Below the pieces are notes generated by a model. That model was not told the DNA's origin, made no database searches, and was given only the letters and a program-made list of their open reading frames with translations. Source: Psychrobacter immobilis (lineage in GTDB: Bacteria > Pseudomonadota > Gammaproteobacteria > Pseudomonadales > Moraxellaceae). From it: DNA of 64,000 nt. Below are positions 28,432 through 37,968 of the stretch, piece after piece. The position numbers and the translations under genes are program-made. Within the stretch, counting starts at the first letter, position 1; each line of letters starts with the position of its first letter. The stretch is taken from NCBI GenBank assembly GCA_904846145.1, contig CAJGZL010000001.1:62001-126000 (forward strand). The letters are read 5' to 3'.

Positions 28432-30549
28432 ATGAAATCTAACTTATTTAAACACTCAGTACTGACCGTTGGTATTGTCAGTGCACTGGGTATCACTGGT
28501 ACTGCTATTGCTGCCACGACATCAGTAGGATCAACCCCTAGTATTACTAACGTGGCTACAGCGACTTATAGTATTGGTGATGTAGCGCAGACTCCTGTTA
28601 AATCCAACCCTGTCACAGTAAATATTACCCAAAGTGCTGCATTTGACTTATCAGCTGATAATGAAGATGGCGACACAGCAGATGACTTTAACAAAAGTAT
28701 CGTTGTTACTCCTAAAGGCCGTGTCTCTTTTAATCATACTTTGACTAACTCAGGCAACATAGATGACACTTATACCATGTCATTGACTCAAGGTGGCACT
28801 ATTCCAGGTATCACACCTCAGAATGCAAGCGACTATGACTTAGATCTGACCAATGTCACTTATATTATTTATGATAAAGAAGATGTGCAGATTAGCTCTA
28901 CGACAGTCACAGGTACTGAGTTCCAAAGTAAAGTCATCTCATTACCAGCGGGCGGAAAAGCAGACATTACCATTTCTGCGAAAACTCGTGACAACGTCGG
29001 TGGTGAACTACAAAACTTGACATTAGGAGCAAGCAGTACCTTTATCACTACTGCTGAACCTGGTTCAGCTGATCTTACAAACGTCAATAATAGTACGACA
29101 AAAGTACCTGTCTTTAAGATTACCAGTCGCACGGGTAGCACTTTGGACTTAAATGATGCCACTGACATAGTGACTTATACCGTAACTGTGCTGAACGATG
29201 GTAGTGCAGCTTATACCAGCGCTGCTAATGGGATCAATATTATTGATAACCTACCAGCAGGCTTACGTTTGGCAAGTAGCCCAAATCTGAGTGTGAGTAA
29301 TGGTGCTAGTATTGCTGCGGGCAATAACGGCGCAGGTCTAGGTGCCGCTAACGATAGCGTCCTTGTTACTAACCTTAATCTAGCCGTAGGCGAAACAGCG
29401 ACCATCAAGTTTGATGTGCAAAGAGATGCTGACGAGCTCGATGATGTAGTCAAAGGTGTTGTCAACCATGCCGTAGTCAAGCTGAATTTAGGGGCTGACA
29501 GTGGTGAGATTTACGATACAACAGATCCAGATGATACCGCTCAGAACACTGGAACTTATTACCCAACAACTGACGATAGTGAAGTTATTAATGGTGCTAA
29601 TAACACTGCTACTGGTGGTGATTCAACATCACCATTGATCGCTAACCAACGTGCTTTTGACATTAGCGGCGCAACCAATAAAGAGATTCCAACCAATACT
29701 TCTGAGACTACGTTGGTGACTCATTCTGCTGTTATTACTAACTCAGGAAAAGAAGTCGAAGGTAACACGCCAGGCGAGATCAAATTCACCATTAAGCCTG
29801 ACGCTGATAATAAAGTAACCGTAGTAACGGGTTCAGTCGAGTTAGTATACGATCCTGATAACAATCCCGCTACGCCTAACTTTACTTATACTATCCTACG
29901 TGATGGCAACGGTGATAATGACTTAACTAATGCCCTTCCTAAAGATGGTGCGCCTGCTTGGACGGGTATGGCACCAGGCTCAACAGTTACTATTAATTAT
30001 AAAACTGAATCTAATGATGCGGTTTTAGGTACGACAGAAAATATAAATGTCACTTTGGTTCCAGGTGGTACAGATGCCCCTGTTGTGCCTAATACTCAAG
30101 TCATCAATAAAACGGTAGTTAAAGGTCTAATACTTGATAAACAACAAGCCTTAAATAAAACTTGCGAGGCAAATGCGACATTGAGTTTCGGTATCGGACC
30201 ATTCGGTGCTGAGCCTGGCGACTGTATTGTTTATAAAATATCTGCTTTTAATAACTTCTCGACTGCAGATGCGCGTTTCACCTTTGATAACACGATCATA
30301 AGTGATGCTATATCTCAGTTTGGGGATATAGCTACTGTGTTGACTGGTACAACGACACCAAGCTTTGAGATCAAACTTGATGACGTTGCTGGCCCTACCA
30401 TAAAGCCTGTTACCAATAAGTACTCAGCCGATTTGGATGCCACTAGAGTTGGTGGTACCGTCACTACCATAGCGCCGCAAAAGTACGCTGCTATGATGTT
30501 TGCAGTAAGAATCGACACTGCAGGTACTGAAGTTACTCCTCAGCCTTAA
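28432..30549 (+). CDS. Exported multi-domain DUF11-like protein
   Basis: The 705-residue product has a signal peptide (1-28, ending AIAA) and then SITNVATATYSIGD, a start shared in style with the giant downstream protein. At least four beta-sandwich repeat regions follow, starting near residues 70, 225, 408 and 562, each with the DUF11-type phrase around VTYTVTVLNDG or HTLTNSGNIDDTYTM. The composition is rich in Thr, Asn, Asp and Gly and almost free of cysteine; one pair (TCEAN, GDCIVY) in the last repeat may form a disulfide. No anchor is visible, so it is probably periplasmic, surface-bound through a partner, or secreted. AGGAG lies before ATG 28432. Function unknown. Confidence 0.82.
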   Translation: MKSNLFKHSVLTVGIVSALGITGTAIAATTSVGSTPSITNVATATYSIGDVAQTPVKSNPVTVNITQSAAFDLSADNEDGDTADDFNKSIVVTPKGRVSFNHTLTNSGNIDDTYTMSLTQGGTIPGITPQNASDYDLDLTNVTYIIYDKEDVQISSTTVTGTEFQSKVISLPAGGKADITISAKTRDNVGGELQNLTLGASSTFITTAEPGSADLTNVNNSTTKVPVFKITSRTGSTLDLNDATDIVTYTVTVLNDGSAAYTSAANGINIIDNLPAGLRLASSPNLSVSNGASIAAGNNGAGLGAANDSVLVTNLNLAVGETATIKFDVQRDADELDDVVKGVVNHAVVKLNLGADSGEIYDTTDPDDTAQNTGTYYPTTDDSEVINGANNTATGGDSTSPLIANQRAFDISGATNKEIPTNTSETTLVTHSAVITNSGKEVEGNTPGEIKFTIKPDADNKVTVVTGSVELVYDPDNNPATPNFTYTILRDGNGDNDLTNALPKDGAPAWTGMAPGSTVTINYKTESNDAVLGTTENINVTLVPGGTDAPVVPNTQVINKTVVKGLILDKQQALNKTCEANATLSFGIGPFGAEPGDCIVYKISAFNNFSTADARFTFDNTIISDAISQFGDIATVLTGTTTPSFEIKLDDVAGPTIKPVTNKYSADLDATRVGGTVTTIAPQKYAAMMFAVRIDTAGTEVTPQP

Positions 30550-30576
30550 TAAGAATAAGCTTTTTTGATCCATGGC

Positions 30577-30648
30577 GCACTTTATTAATAGTTTAATAGA
30601 GTGCCCAACCAGGCGGTCTTCGTTGTTATAAGATCATCAACAAAGACC
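30577..30648 (+). promoter_or_regulatory. Two consecutive hairpins in the spacer before the giant gene
   Basis: GCACTTTATTAA pairs with TTAATAGAGTGC (30577-30604, one G-T). GGTCTTCGTTG pairs with CAACAAAGACC (30615-30648, one mismatch). Neither has a good T tract, so they may be processing or attenuation structures that set the ratio of the two proteins. Confidence 0.45.
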
Positions 30649-30688
30649 ACTTTCTTACCCTTTAGATTTGATTGGATAATCACGTATT

Positions 30689-33600
30689 ATGACACTTTAC
30701 TGTATTTCTCAGTCTACTCGTCTGACTACAAAAGCGGCTAAGCTATCGGCTTTGACTGCAGCTATACTGATTATGCAATCAAATTCTGCATTAGCAGCGA
30801 CTGACCTGTTAAGCGTTATTGATAATACCGCACAGGCCAGTTATAACGTTAATGGTGAAACTCAGGTTACCTTAGAATCTACTTCTAACAAGGTACGCGT
30901 CAAATCTTCTGCGCTACCTGAATATGGTATTACCTTATCCAAACCGCTTAGACAGACAGTATCACCTGGAGCGACTGCCAGCTGGATCAATGTTTTAAGT
31001 AACACAAGCTATAACGATCAAACTGTTGAGCTAAGCTTAGCTGCCCCAACGACTTTGTCTAACCTGATGGTCTATCGCGACCTAAACAACAATGGTATCG
31101 TCGATGCTGGCGACCAATTGGTCGATTTTAAAGACCTAAAAGCACAAATTACTCTAGGTCAAAGTGAGAGCATTCAGCTTATTGTGCAAGCTTTAACCGA
31201 TCGCAATGCAAGCGAAGGCGATACTGCTGATATTCGACTGGGTGCTGTTGTTTTGGAGGATCCCTCAGTATCGGCAGTAACCGCCACTGACGGTTTAGTA
31301 ATCGTTGAACCTAGTATCAATTTTACGACTTTTAAGTTTGATGGTAATAAGAGTACTTCACAAGTTGGTGCAGATATTTATGTTCAAGCTAATTATGCTC
31401 AGTGTAACTTTAGCGGAGATAAAACTGACGAAGTTTGGGTCACTGTCAAATCATCCCAGCCATCAACAGGAACTGGTGATACTTACTCATTAAAAGCCGT
31501 TGAAACGGGTAATAATACGGGTAAATATCAGGTAAAGGTACTGACAGAAAACAATGCCAATGCGATTAATGACAAGATCATTCAAACGTTGGAAGGCGAC
31601 AATCTAACGGTGAGTTTGGATGCCTGTATTAATCCTGATGGCAATCGCGTTGATATTACTGAAAATATCAACAGCAACATCAATATCATTAACGAAGCCC
31701 CCAGCCTATTAGTGACCAAAGAGAGTGAGGTAAAAACCGCTGAGCTTGGTGACTATGTCAGCTACAGTATCGATATCACTAACAACGGTCGATCTACTGC
31801 TTATGATGTCGAATTAAAAGATGCGCTGCCACGTGGCTTTGACTATGTTGGAGGTAGTGTGCGTATTACCCCGACTACTACTGTTGATATCAATCAACCA
31901 CAAACTACTGAATTCAAAGCTGAAGGTAAATACCAAGTATTAGGCTTAGGCGATATGGCAGTGGGCGAAACTAAGAGCATTACTTACCGAGTATTATTAG
32001 GAGCATCAGCGCTAGGCGGCGACGGTATCAACCGCGCTACTGCCAACGCGCGTGACGAACAAGGGTCAACCTTAATCTCAAGAGAGGCACAGTGGAAGAT
32101 TGAAGTTGAGCGCGGCGTGATGAATACTGACGGCATCATCATCGGTAAGGTATACCATGATATCAACCGCGATGGTATCCAGCAAAAAGATGCAGGCGAG
32201 CTTGGCGTTGCAGGCGTACGTATCTACATGGAAAACGGTAACTTTGTCGTTACCGATCCTGAAGGTAAATATAACTTTTATGGTATCAGTGCCAAAACCC
32301 ACGTGCTAAAAGTGGATCGTACCACGCTACCTAACGCCACCGAACTGGTCATCCAAAGTAACCGCAATGCAGGCGATGCTGGTAGCCGTTTCGTCGACCT
32401 AAAATATGGTGAATTGCATCGTGCTGACTTCGCTATCGTCGGTGGTATGGGTGATAGTACTGAGCGCCTAAACAAAGAGCTGGTGACCCGTAGCAAAACC
32501 ATTAGCGCCAAGAACGATACTCTCGAACAAGCGGTCAAAACAGAACTCACTTTAGACCCTGATTATAATCGTGACTATGAAGACAATGTCGATGCCAGTG
32601 GCTGTAATATTAATGACGATTTAGACCGCGGTATTGGCTGTGATTCGGCCATTGTCAATGATATGGTCAACTCTGCTGCGGATCGCATAGATATGGAAGT
32701 CACTACCGTCACTCAGCCGCAGCCAAAACTGCTTGAAGAATATCTAAAAGATGTCGCTAGTAACGACGTTAACTTTATTAATCTAACAGCAGGTCAGCAG
32801 CTCAGTACTTATAAGCAGATGGTACAAGTACAAGCGCCATTAGGCTCTATCTTTACCCTCTATGCCAATGGCAAAGCGGTATCAGAGCAGCAAATCGGTA
32901 AAACGGCTGAGCAAGAAAACCAGAACGTTACCGCCTTTGATTATTATGCCGTCGACCTAAAACGTGGATCTAACACCCTGCGCGGCGTGGCCACTGATAT
33001 CAATGGCAAGGTTATCTCTGAGCAAACTATCGAAGTGTTGACACCTGATAGCTTGCAAGCGATCAATTATCGTACTCAAAAGCAATTGATACAAGCCGAT
33101 GGGGTCAGTGAATATCAAGTCGTTATTAGTCTAAAAGATCGTGATGGTCGCCCTTTTGTAGGTGCAACGCCGATTACTATTGATACTAATATTGGTCGTG
33201 TTAATCTCGAGGATAGCAGTAAAGATGACGCTGGTGTCCAAGTCACGGTTAATGGTGGCGAGCTGTTAATACCAGTCGTAGCGCCAAGCGTGCCAGGTCG
33301 TGGCGAGATGATCATTAACACAGGCAATAGCAAACAAGTTATTCCACTCCAGTTCACCTCAAAGCTACGCCCACTCATTGCCGTCGGTATCGTCGAGGGC
33401 GCGATATCACTAAAAGACTTCGATGGTAGTCAGATCACCGATGCTCAAGGCGCGTTTGAAAAAGAGCTACATGAGTTTGCGGGTAATGATGACTACTCAG
33501 CGACAGCTCGTGCCACGATGTTCCTAAAAGGTAAAGTGCGCGGCGATTATCTACTAACGCTCGCTTATGATAGCGACAATAAAGGCGAGCGCCTGTTCCG

Positions 33601-35992
33601 TGATATCGAACCTGGCGAGTACTACCCTGTCTATGGCGACTCCTCTGCTAAAGGCTTTGATGCGCAATCGACTAGCAAGCTGTATGTGCGCGTTGACAAA
33701 GGCCGCTCGTTTGCTATGTATGGCGATCTAAAGACGCAAATCGACGGTGATGATGGTATCAAGCTTGGTCTTTATAACCGTACATTAACAGGTGCTAAAG
33801 CTCAATTCGAAGATGACAATACTCGCGTTACTGCTTTTCTTGCAGAAACTAGCAGCAGTCAGCGCGTCAACGAGACTCGCGGTCTAGGTATCTCAGGGCC
33901 GTATCCACTAGCTGAGAACTTTGATGCGGTACTAGAGAATTCTGAGACTATCGAGGTGATCACTCGCGATGCAAACAATCCTGGATTGATCATCAGTCGT
34001 AAGGTTCTAACGCGTTTCGCTGATTATGAGATCGACCCTATAAGCCGCAGTTTATTCTTAAAGTCACCTGTCGCCAGCCAAGACCTCAATGGCAACCCTA
34101 TCTATCTTCGAGTCACTGTAGAAGTGGACACAGGTGGCGAGAAATATTGGGTCGGCGGCGTGGCAGCTAAGCAGCAATTGAGCGAAAAAGTCGCTATTGG
34201 TGGCAGCTATGTTAAGAGTGATGATCCGCTCAATAATGAGGAGCTTGCCAGCGTGAATACTGTCGTTAAATTCAATAACAATCTAAAGCTTGTTGCTGAA
34301 TACGCGATGAATAAAGCACAAAACCCTAATTATCAAGCCAGCAATCAGATTAATGCCGCTTTGCTAACCGATCAAGATGCTAAGGGTGATGCGTTACGTA
34401 TCGAGCTTGACTATGACAATAAAAACAATACGCTTGCCAAGGCTTATTATAATGATGCAGAAGAAGGGTTTGTTACTGGTGCTTCACCCTTAACTGCTGG
34501 ACGCACAGAGTCTGGAATCAAACTTACTCACCTTATTAACGATAAAAATACCGCGCTCAAACTTGAGGGCGTGAGCACTAAAGACAGTACTACTGAGGCC
34601 AGTCGCCAAGGGGTGCTTGCTAGTATCGAGCAGCGCTTAAGTACTAACATAGTCGGTGAAGTAGGCTTGCGTTATTATAAGCAAGATTCAACAGCAGCCT
34701 CGCGTAATATTCAAGGCGCTACTGATGTCGTTGATGTCACTGATGACACTATCTTTAATGATGACATTATCAATCAGTCTGCACTCAACGGTGTTAGCAC
34801 TGCTGATAAAGACATCGAAGGCACTACGGCACGCGCGCGTATCACCGCCCGTCTGCCTAAGCTCAATAACTCCTTAGTCTTTGCAGAATATGAGCAGGAT
34901 ATCGACAATAGCGATCGTAATGCAACCTCAATCGGTGGTGAGACGCCACTAGGTAAGTTAGGTCGTCTTTATGCGCGTCATGATTTGATTAATAGCTTAT
35001 CAGGTAGCTATGGTCTTGATGATACTGAGGAGCGTCAACGTACGGTCTTTGGTTTTGATGCCACTTATATGAAGGATGGCAAAGTATATAGCGAATATCG
35101 GATGCGTGACGCTATCAGTGCTCGTGAAGCTGAGGCGGCTATTGGCCTTAAGAACAAATGGTATGTACAAGATGGTCTAACGATAAACACCTTATTTGAG
35201 CGTGTTGAATCCTTAGAAGGCGATGACGATAGTACAGCTACTGCAGCCGGTATCGGTGTCGAATACTTGGCTAATGAGAACTACAAAGCCTCTGCGCGCT
35301 TTGAAAATCGTTGGGGTGATACCAGCGATACTTTATTAGGTAGCGCTGGTATTGCTTATCGTTATACTGATGAGATTACTCTACTCGCCAAAGATATCTA
35401 TTCAAAAGTTAATTATGATGATGGTCACCGTACCGTTAATCGTTTCCAGCTTGGGGGCGCTTATCGTGACTATAATAGCAATCAGTTAGACATGCTAGCC
35501 AAGCTTGAGTATCGTTTGGATGATAACCAGACAGGCAATGATGCTTATCAAAAAGATGCGATCATCTGGTCTTTAAGTGGTAACTACCATCCTACTCGTC
35601 CATTGACACTCTCTGGTCGTTACGCAGGTAAGTATACTCAGTTTGACGCTGACAACATCAGTAGCGATAATACGGCTCATGCTCTTTATGGTCGCGGACT
35701 TTATGATGTTAGCGAGCGCTGGGATATTGGCTTACAAGCAGGTACTTATTGGAATGCTCAAGCTGATGATATGTCCTATATGCTTGGTGCTGAGGTCGGC
35801 TATAGCCCGATGACTAATCTTTGGTTGTCGTTAGGTTATAACTTTATGGGCTTTGAAGATGAAGATATCGCTTATGAAGACACTACGCAACAAGGGGCTT
35901 ATTTTAGATTACGCTTTAAGTTTGATGAAGAGCTATTCAAACGTGATGATCCGCGTAAAGATAAGCGCTTAAACAATATCTCTACGCTATAG
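30689..35992 (+). CDS. Giant composite outer-membrane protein (DUF11, SdrD_B-like and Ig-like domains plus C-terminal barrel)
   Basis: This 1767-residue protein has a signal peptide (~1-36, ending ALAA). Visible parts in order: an N-terminal beta domain with a calcium-loop-like DLNNNGIVDAGD (~130-141); a DUF11 domain at ~338-450; an SdrD_B/Cna-B-like domain at ~482-550 (GKVYHDINRDGIQQKDAGE, GVAGVRIY, TDPEGKYNF) with another DxNxDG loop; an acidic Asp/Asn stretch at ~626-657; and an invasin-like Ig domain at ~797-892 (VSEYQVVISLKDRDGRPFVGA). From ~895 to the end run many alternating aromatic strands (YRYTDEITLLAKDIYSK, LWLSLGYNFMGF, GAYFRLRFKF), as in a large outer-membrane beta-barrel. About 20 charged residues follow the last strand. 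Likely a surface-exposed anchor or secretion pore for the cluster; this is inference. Confidence 0.82.
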   Translation: MTLYCISQSTRLTTKAAKLSALTAAILIMQSNSALAATDLLSVIDNTAQASYNVNGETQVTLESTSNKVRVKSSALPEYGITLSKPLRQTVSPGATASWINVLSNTSYNDQTVELSLAAPTTLSNLMVYRDLNNNGIVDAGDQLVDFKDLKAQITLGQSESIQLIVQALTDRNASEGDTADIRLGAVVLEDPSVSAVTATDGLVIVEPSINFTTFKFDGNKSTSQVGADIYVQANYAQCNFSGDKTDEVWVTVKSSQPSTGTGDTYSLKAVETGNNTGKYQVKVLTENNANAINDKIIQTLEGDNLTVSLDACINPDGNRVDITENINSNINIINEAPSLLVTKESEVKTAELGDYVSYSIDITNNGRSTAYDVELKDALPRGFDYVGGSVRITPTTTVDINQPQTTEFKAEGKYQVLGLGDMAVGETKSITYRVLLGASALGGDGINRATANARDEQGSTLISREAQWKIEVERGVMNTDGIIIGKVYHDINRDGIQQKDAGELGVAGVRIYMENGNFVVTDPEGKYNFYGISAKTHVLKVDRTTLPNATELVIQSNRNAGDAGSRFVDLKYGELHRADFAIVGGMGDSTERLNKELVTRSKTISAKNDTLEQAVKTELTLDPDYNRDYEDNVDASGCNINDDLDRGIGCDSAIVNDMVNSAADRIDMEVTTVTQPQPKLLEEYLKDVASNDVNFINLTAGQQLSTYKQMVQVQAPLGSIFTLYANGKAVSEQQIGKTAEQENQNVTAFDYYAVDLKRGSNTLRGVATDINGKVISEQTIEVLTPDSLQAINYRTQKQLIQADGVSEYQVVISLKDRDGRPFVGATPITIDTNIGRVNLEDSSKDDAGVQVTVNGGELLIPVVAPSVPGRGEMIINTGNSKQVIPLQFTSKLRPLIAVGIVEGAISLKDFDGSQITDAQGAFEKELHEFAGNDDYSATARATMFLKGKVRGDYLLTLAYDSDNKGERLFRDIEPGEYYPVYGDSSAKGFDAQSTSKLYVRVDKGRSFAMYGDLKTQIDGDDGIKLGLYNRTLTGAKAQFEDDNTRVTAFLAETSSSQRVNETRGLGISGPYPLAENFDAVLENSETIEVITRDANNPGLIISRKVLTRFADYEIDPISRSLFLKSPVASQDLNGNPIYLRVTVEVDTGGEKYWVGGVAAKQQLSEKVAIGGSYVKSDDPLNNEELASVNTVVKFNNNLKLVAEYAMNKAQNPNYQASNQINAALLTDQDAKGDALRIELDYDNKNNTLAKAYYNDAEEGFVTGASPLTAGRTESGIKLTHLINDKNTALKLEGVSTKDSTTEASRQGVLASIEQRLSTNIVGEVGLRYYKQDSTAASRNIQGATDVVDVTDDTIFNDDIINQSALNGVSTADKDIEGTTARARITARLPKLNNSLVFAEYEQDIDNSDRNATSIGGETPLGKLGRLYARHDLINSLSGSYGLDDTEERQRTVFGFDATYMKDGKVYSEYRMRDAISAREAEAAIGLKNKWYVQDGLTINTLFERVESLEGDDDSTATAAGIGVEYLANENYKASARFENRWGDTSDTLLGSAGIAYRYTDEITLLAKDIYSKVNYDDGHRTVNRFQLGGAYRDYNSNQLDMLAKLEYRLDDNQTGNDAYQKDAIIWSLSGNYHPTRPLTLSGRYAGKYTQFDADNISSDNTAHALYGRGLYDVSERWDIGLQAGTYWNAQADDMSYMLGAEVGYSPMTNLWLSLGYNFMGFEDEDIAYEDTTQQGAYFRLRFKFDEELFKRDDPRKDKRLNNISTL

Positions 35993-36004
35993 TTTATTAT
36001 AGTT

Positions 36005-36034
36005 GTATTTATCAAAGCTGTATTTATCAAAGCT
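36005..36034. repeat. Perfect 15-bp tandem duplication
   Basis: GTATTTATCAAAGCT occurs twice without a gap, just after the stop of the giant gene. Confidence 0.9.
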
Positions 36035-36124
36035 ACTTGTAGCAGTTAGCGGTACTATAAGCCCCTATTAAAGCCTATATTTACCGCTATACTCATTTAC
36101 CCTTATACTATTAAGGTCTGTCCT

Positions 36125-37003
36125 ATGTCTAATGCTACAATCGCGCTACCCCAAGTGTGTCGTCCTTATTTATCATCAGCTGCTCGTACTTTGGCGGCGC
36201 TGCTTTTGATGGGCGCAATATCTAGTGCTGGGGCAGCAGATGTAGACACTTTTAATATAGACGCTTATAAAATAGATGCCTTTGCTCAATCAGCGACTAC
36301 TCAGTCGGCTACTACTCAACCAGCTACTACAGCTACTAGCTGTACTACTAAAAATCTATCCGACACCTCAGCTCTAAAGTCAAGACTGCATCAAAGCGCC
36401 ACTCGCGCGACTATCGAGTGTAAGCTGGCTGAGCTTGAACGTTTTCAAGATGAGGCTGTATTGAGTACTTTAACCAAACCTCAAGCGGCTCGCCAGCAGT
36501 ACTTAGCTTACAAAGCACAAGCTTGGCTAAATTATGCCACCCATGAGAACAGTATAAAAAGCCATACAGCTGCTGGCAACCATGCACTACAATCTGCTGA
36601 TACTATCTTACAGGCATTAAAAAACTCTGATCCGCAAACGCTTGATCTAAGCCCAGATATTCCTAATAGCTCAGCGCTAATGCGTCCTGATCTTTGGGCT
36701 ATATTGACAGCGCTAAAAGACAAGGGTGGTATAGAGCAGGCGCCAAGAGAGCTGGCCTTTAGTGAAGTCGCATTAGTGTGGGCAGCGGCCGATTACTGTG
36801 AGCACGGTGCTCGTCAATCAGGCTCTCACTTTCGGATGGCGGATCGCTGGCTTGAGCAGGCACGCGAAGCTTATGTCAACGCTCACGACTCAAAGACTAA
36901 CGTAGCACTTGAGAGGCTCACTAATAGCTATTATAAGCAATACGCTCTTGTTGATTCTAATGATGATAGTTGTCGTAGCTATCGCTTTCCCTCTGCTATA
37001 TAA
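36125..37003 (+). CDS. Exported helical protein, last gene of the DUF11 cluster
   Basis: I do not recognise this 292-residue protein with confidence. It has a long N-terminal region with a hydrophobic signal (ARTLAALLLMGAISSAGA, ~21-38), then a low-complexity QSATTQ/QPATT stretch (~55-75). A helical body follows: KLAELERFQDEAVL, YLAYKAQAWLNYATHEN, DRWLEQAREAYVNA, with four cysteines. The KAQAWLNYA helix recalls the N-terminal part of OmpA-like proteins encoded beside comparable giant barrel proteins, but no OmpA peptidoglycan-binding domain is present. AAGGT precedes ATG 36125. It lies 132 bases after the giant gene and ends at a very strong terminator. A periplasmic partner role is inferred from position only. 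Confidence 0.75.
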   Translation: MSNATIALPQVCRPYLSSAARTLAALLLMGAISSAGAADVDTFNIDAYKIDAFAQSATTQSATTQPATTATSCTTKNLSDTSALKSRLHQSATRATIECKLAELERFQDEAVLSTLTKPQAARQQYLAYKAQAWLNYATHENSIKSHTAAGNHALQSADTILQALKNSDPQTLDLSPDIPNSSALMRPDLWAILTALKDKGGIEQAPRELAFSEVALVWAAADYCEHGARQSGSHFRMADRWLEQAREAYVNAHDSKTNVALERLTNSYYKQYALVDSNDDSCRSYRFPSAI

Positions 37004-37011
37004 GATATCAA

Positions 37012-37064
37012 TATTTAAAGCATAAAAAAGCCGACGTAATGTCGGCTTTTTTATGCTTTAAATA
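37012..37064. terminator. Bidirectional terminator, perfect 24-bp stem
   Basis: 37012-37035 pairs without mismatch with 37041-37064 around GTAAT. The core is AAAAAAGCCGAC/GTCGGCTTTTTT. It separates the exported-protein cluster from the convergent TetR gene. Confidence 0.92.
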
Positions 37065-37070
37065 GAACTA

Positions 37071-37769
37071 TTAACGACTTTTGCGCGGGAGCTTCTCTGG
37101 CATATAGCAACGCAAATAAGCGATAGAAGCAGTGTTTGCCTCTTGTACATAGTTATCCGTGATACTGCCATGACGACGATAAGACAAGGTAAAGATACCG
37201 TTAATAATGCTATGGGTAATCAGCAAAGTATCTTGAATATCATCGAATTTGGGCATCTCGTAGCGTTCAGATAAGCGCTCATAAACTAACTTGACGATCT
37301 GATGATCCATATCTTCACCGAAGCTGTCCCCTTCAAAATCAGGCGTATTAGTATCATATATTAGCTTAGCTTTGGTTTCATCATCATGGAATATGTGCAC
37401 ACAGCGCTCAATCAGGGCGGTTAAATATCCCTGCCATCTATCGTAATCGCCATTTTCGACAGTCTGCAATACTTCTAATATCTCAATAGCGTTCAAAAAA
37501 CGTAACGCTAAAAATATCGCTTCGATATTTGGGAAAAAGTGATAAGCAGAGGCACGAGGGATACCCGCTTCTTCACACACTGCTGCTAAAGTAATATCAT
37601 TAATAGGATGAGTCTCACTAAGCTTTTTGGCACCCATTAATAGTTTTTGGCGGCGTATACGGCCCTGCTGACTAGTAAATTTAAACTTGTTTGGCACCAG
37701 CTTTTTGGCCAGCTCCGAATCTACTAGTACATCTTCGATTTTATCGTCTGTTTTGTAGTCACTCATCAT
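37071..37769 (-). CDS. TetR-family transcriptional regulator
   Basis: The 232-residue protein has an N-terminal helix-turn-helix of the TetR type at ~50-90 (DITLAAVCEEAGIPRASAYHFFPNIEAIF). A helical ligand-binding and dimerisation part follows without a named motif. About 35 charged residues precede the HTH, longer than usual. Either of two adjacent ATGs could start it (AAAGGG upstream). It is not obviously divergent from any target. The EEP-family gene lies 199 bases upstream in the same direction, and the DUF11 cluster converges on it. Ligand unknown. Confidence 0.88.
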   Translation of the reverse strand: MMSDYKTDDKIEDVLVDSELAKKLVPNKFKFTSQQGRIRRQKLLMGAKKLSETHPINDITLAAVCEEAGIPRASAYHFFPNIEAIFLALRFLNAIEILEVLQTVENGDYDRWQGYLTALIERCVHIFHDDETKAKLIYDTNTPDFEGDSFGEDMDHQIVKLVYERLSERYEMPKFDDIQDTLLITHSIINGIFTLSYRRHGSITDNYVQEANTASIAYLRCYMPEKLPRKSR

Positions 37770-37968
37770 AAACCCTTTCTTTGTGTGTGCTCTATTATAA
37801 ATTACGAATCTATCAACGATTATTAGTACTCAATTGGCGCATTAATAATAAGGGTAACTATCAATATGATAGTCATCCTATTTGATTTTCGACGTTATAA
37901 CTGCTTGTACATCAGCAAGCAAGGAGCAAGTATAGTCAATGTAATGTATCGATTTATCAAACTTATGA

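Noticed and set aside
29211..29480. Antisense frames in the DUF11 genes (also 28869-29168 and several inside the giant gene)
   Set aside because: They lie fully within strongly supported genes, have no ribosome binding sites and show compositional echoes of the sense strand.
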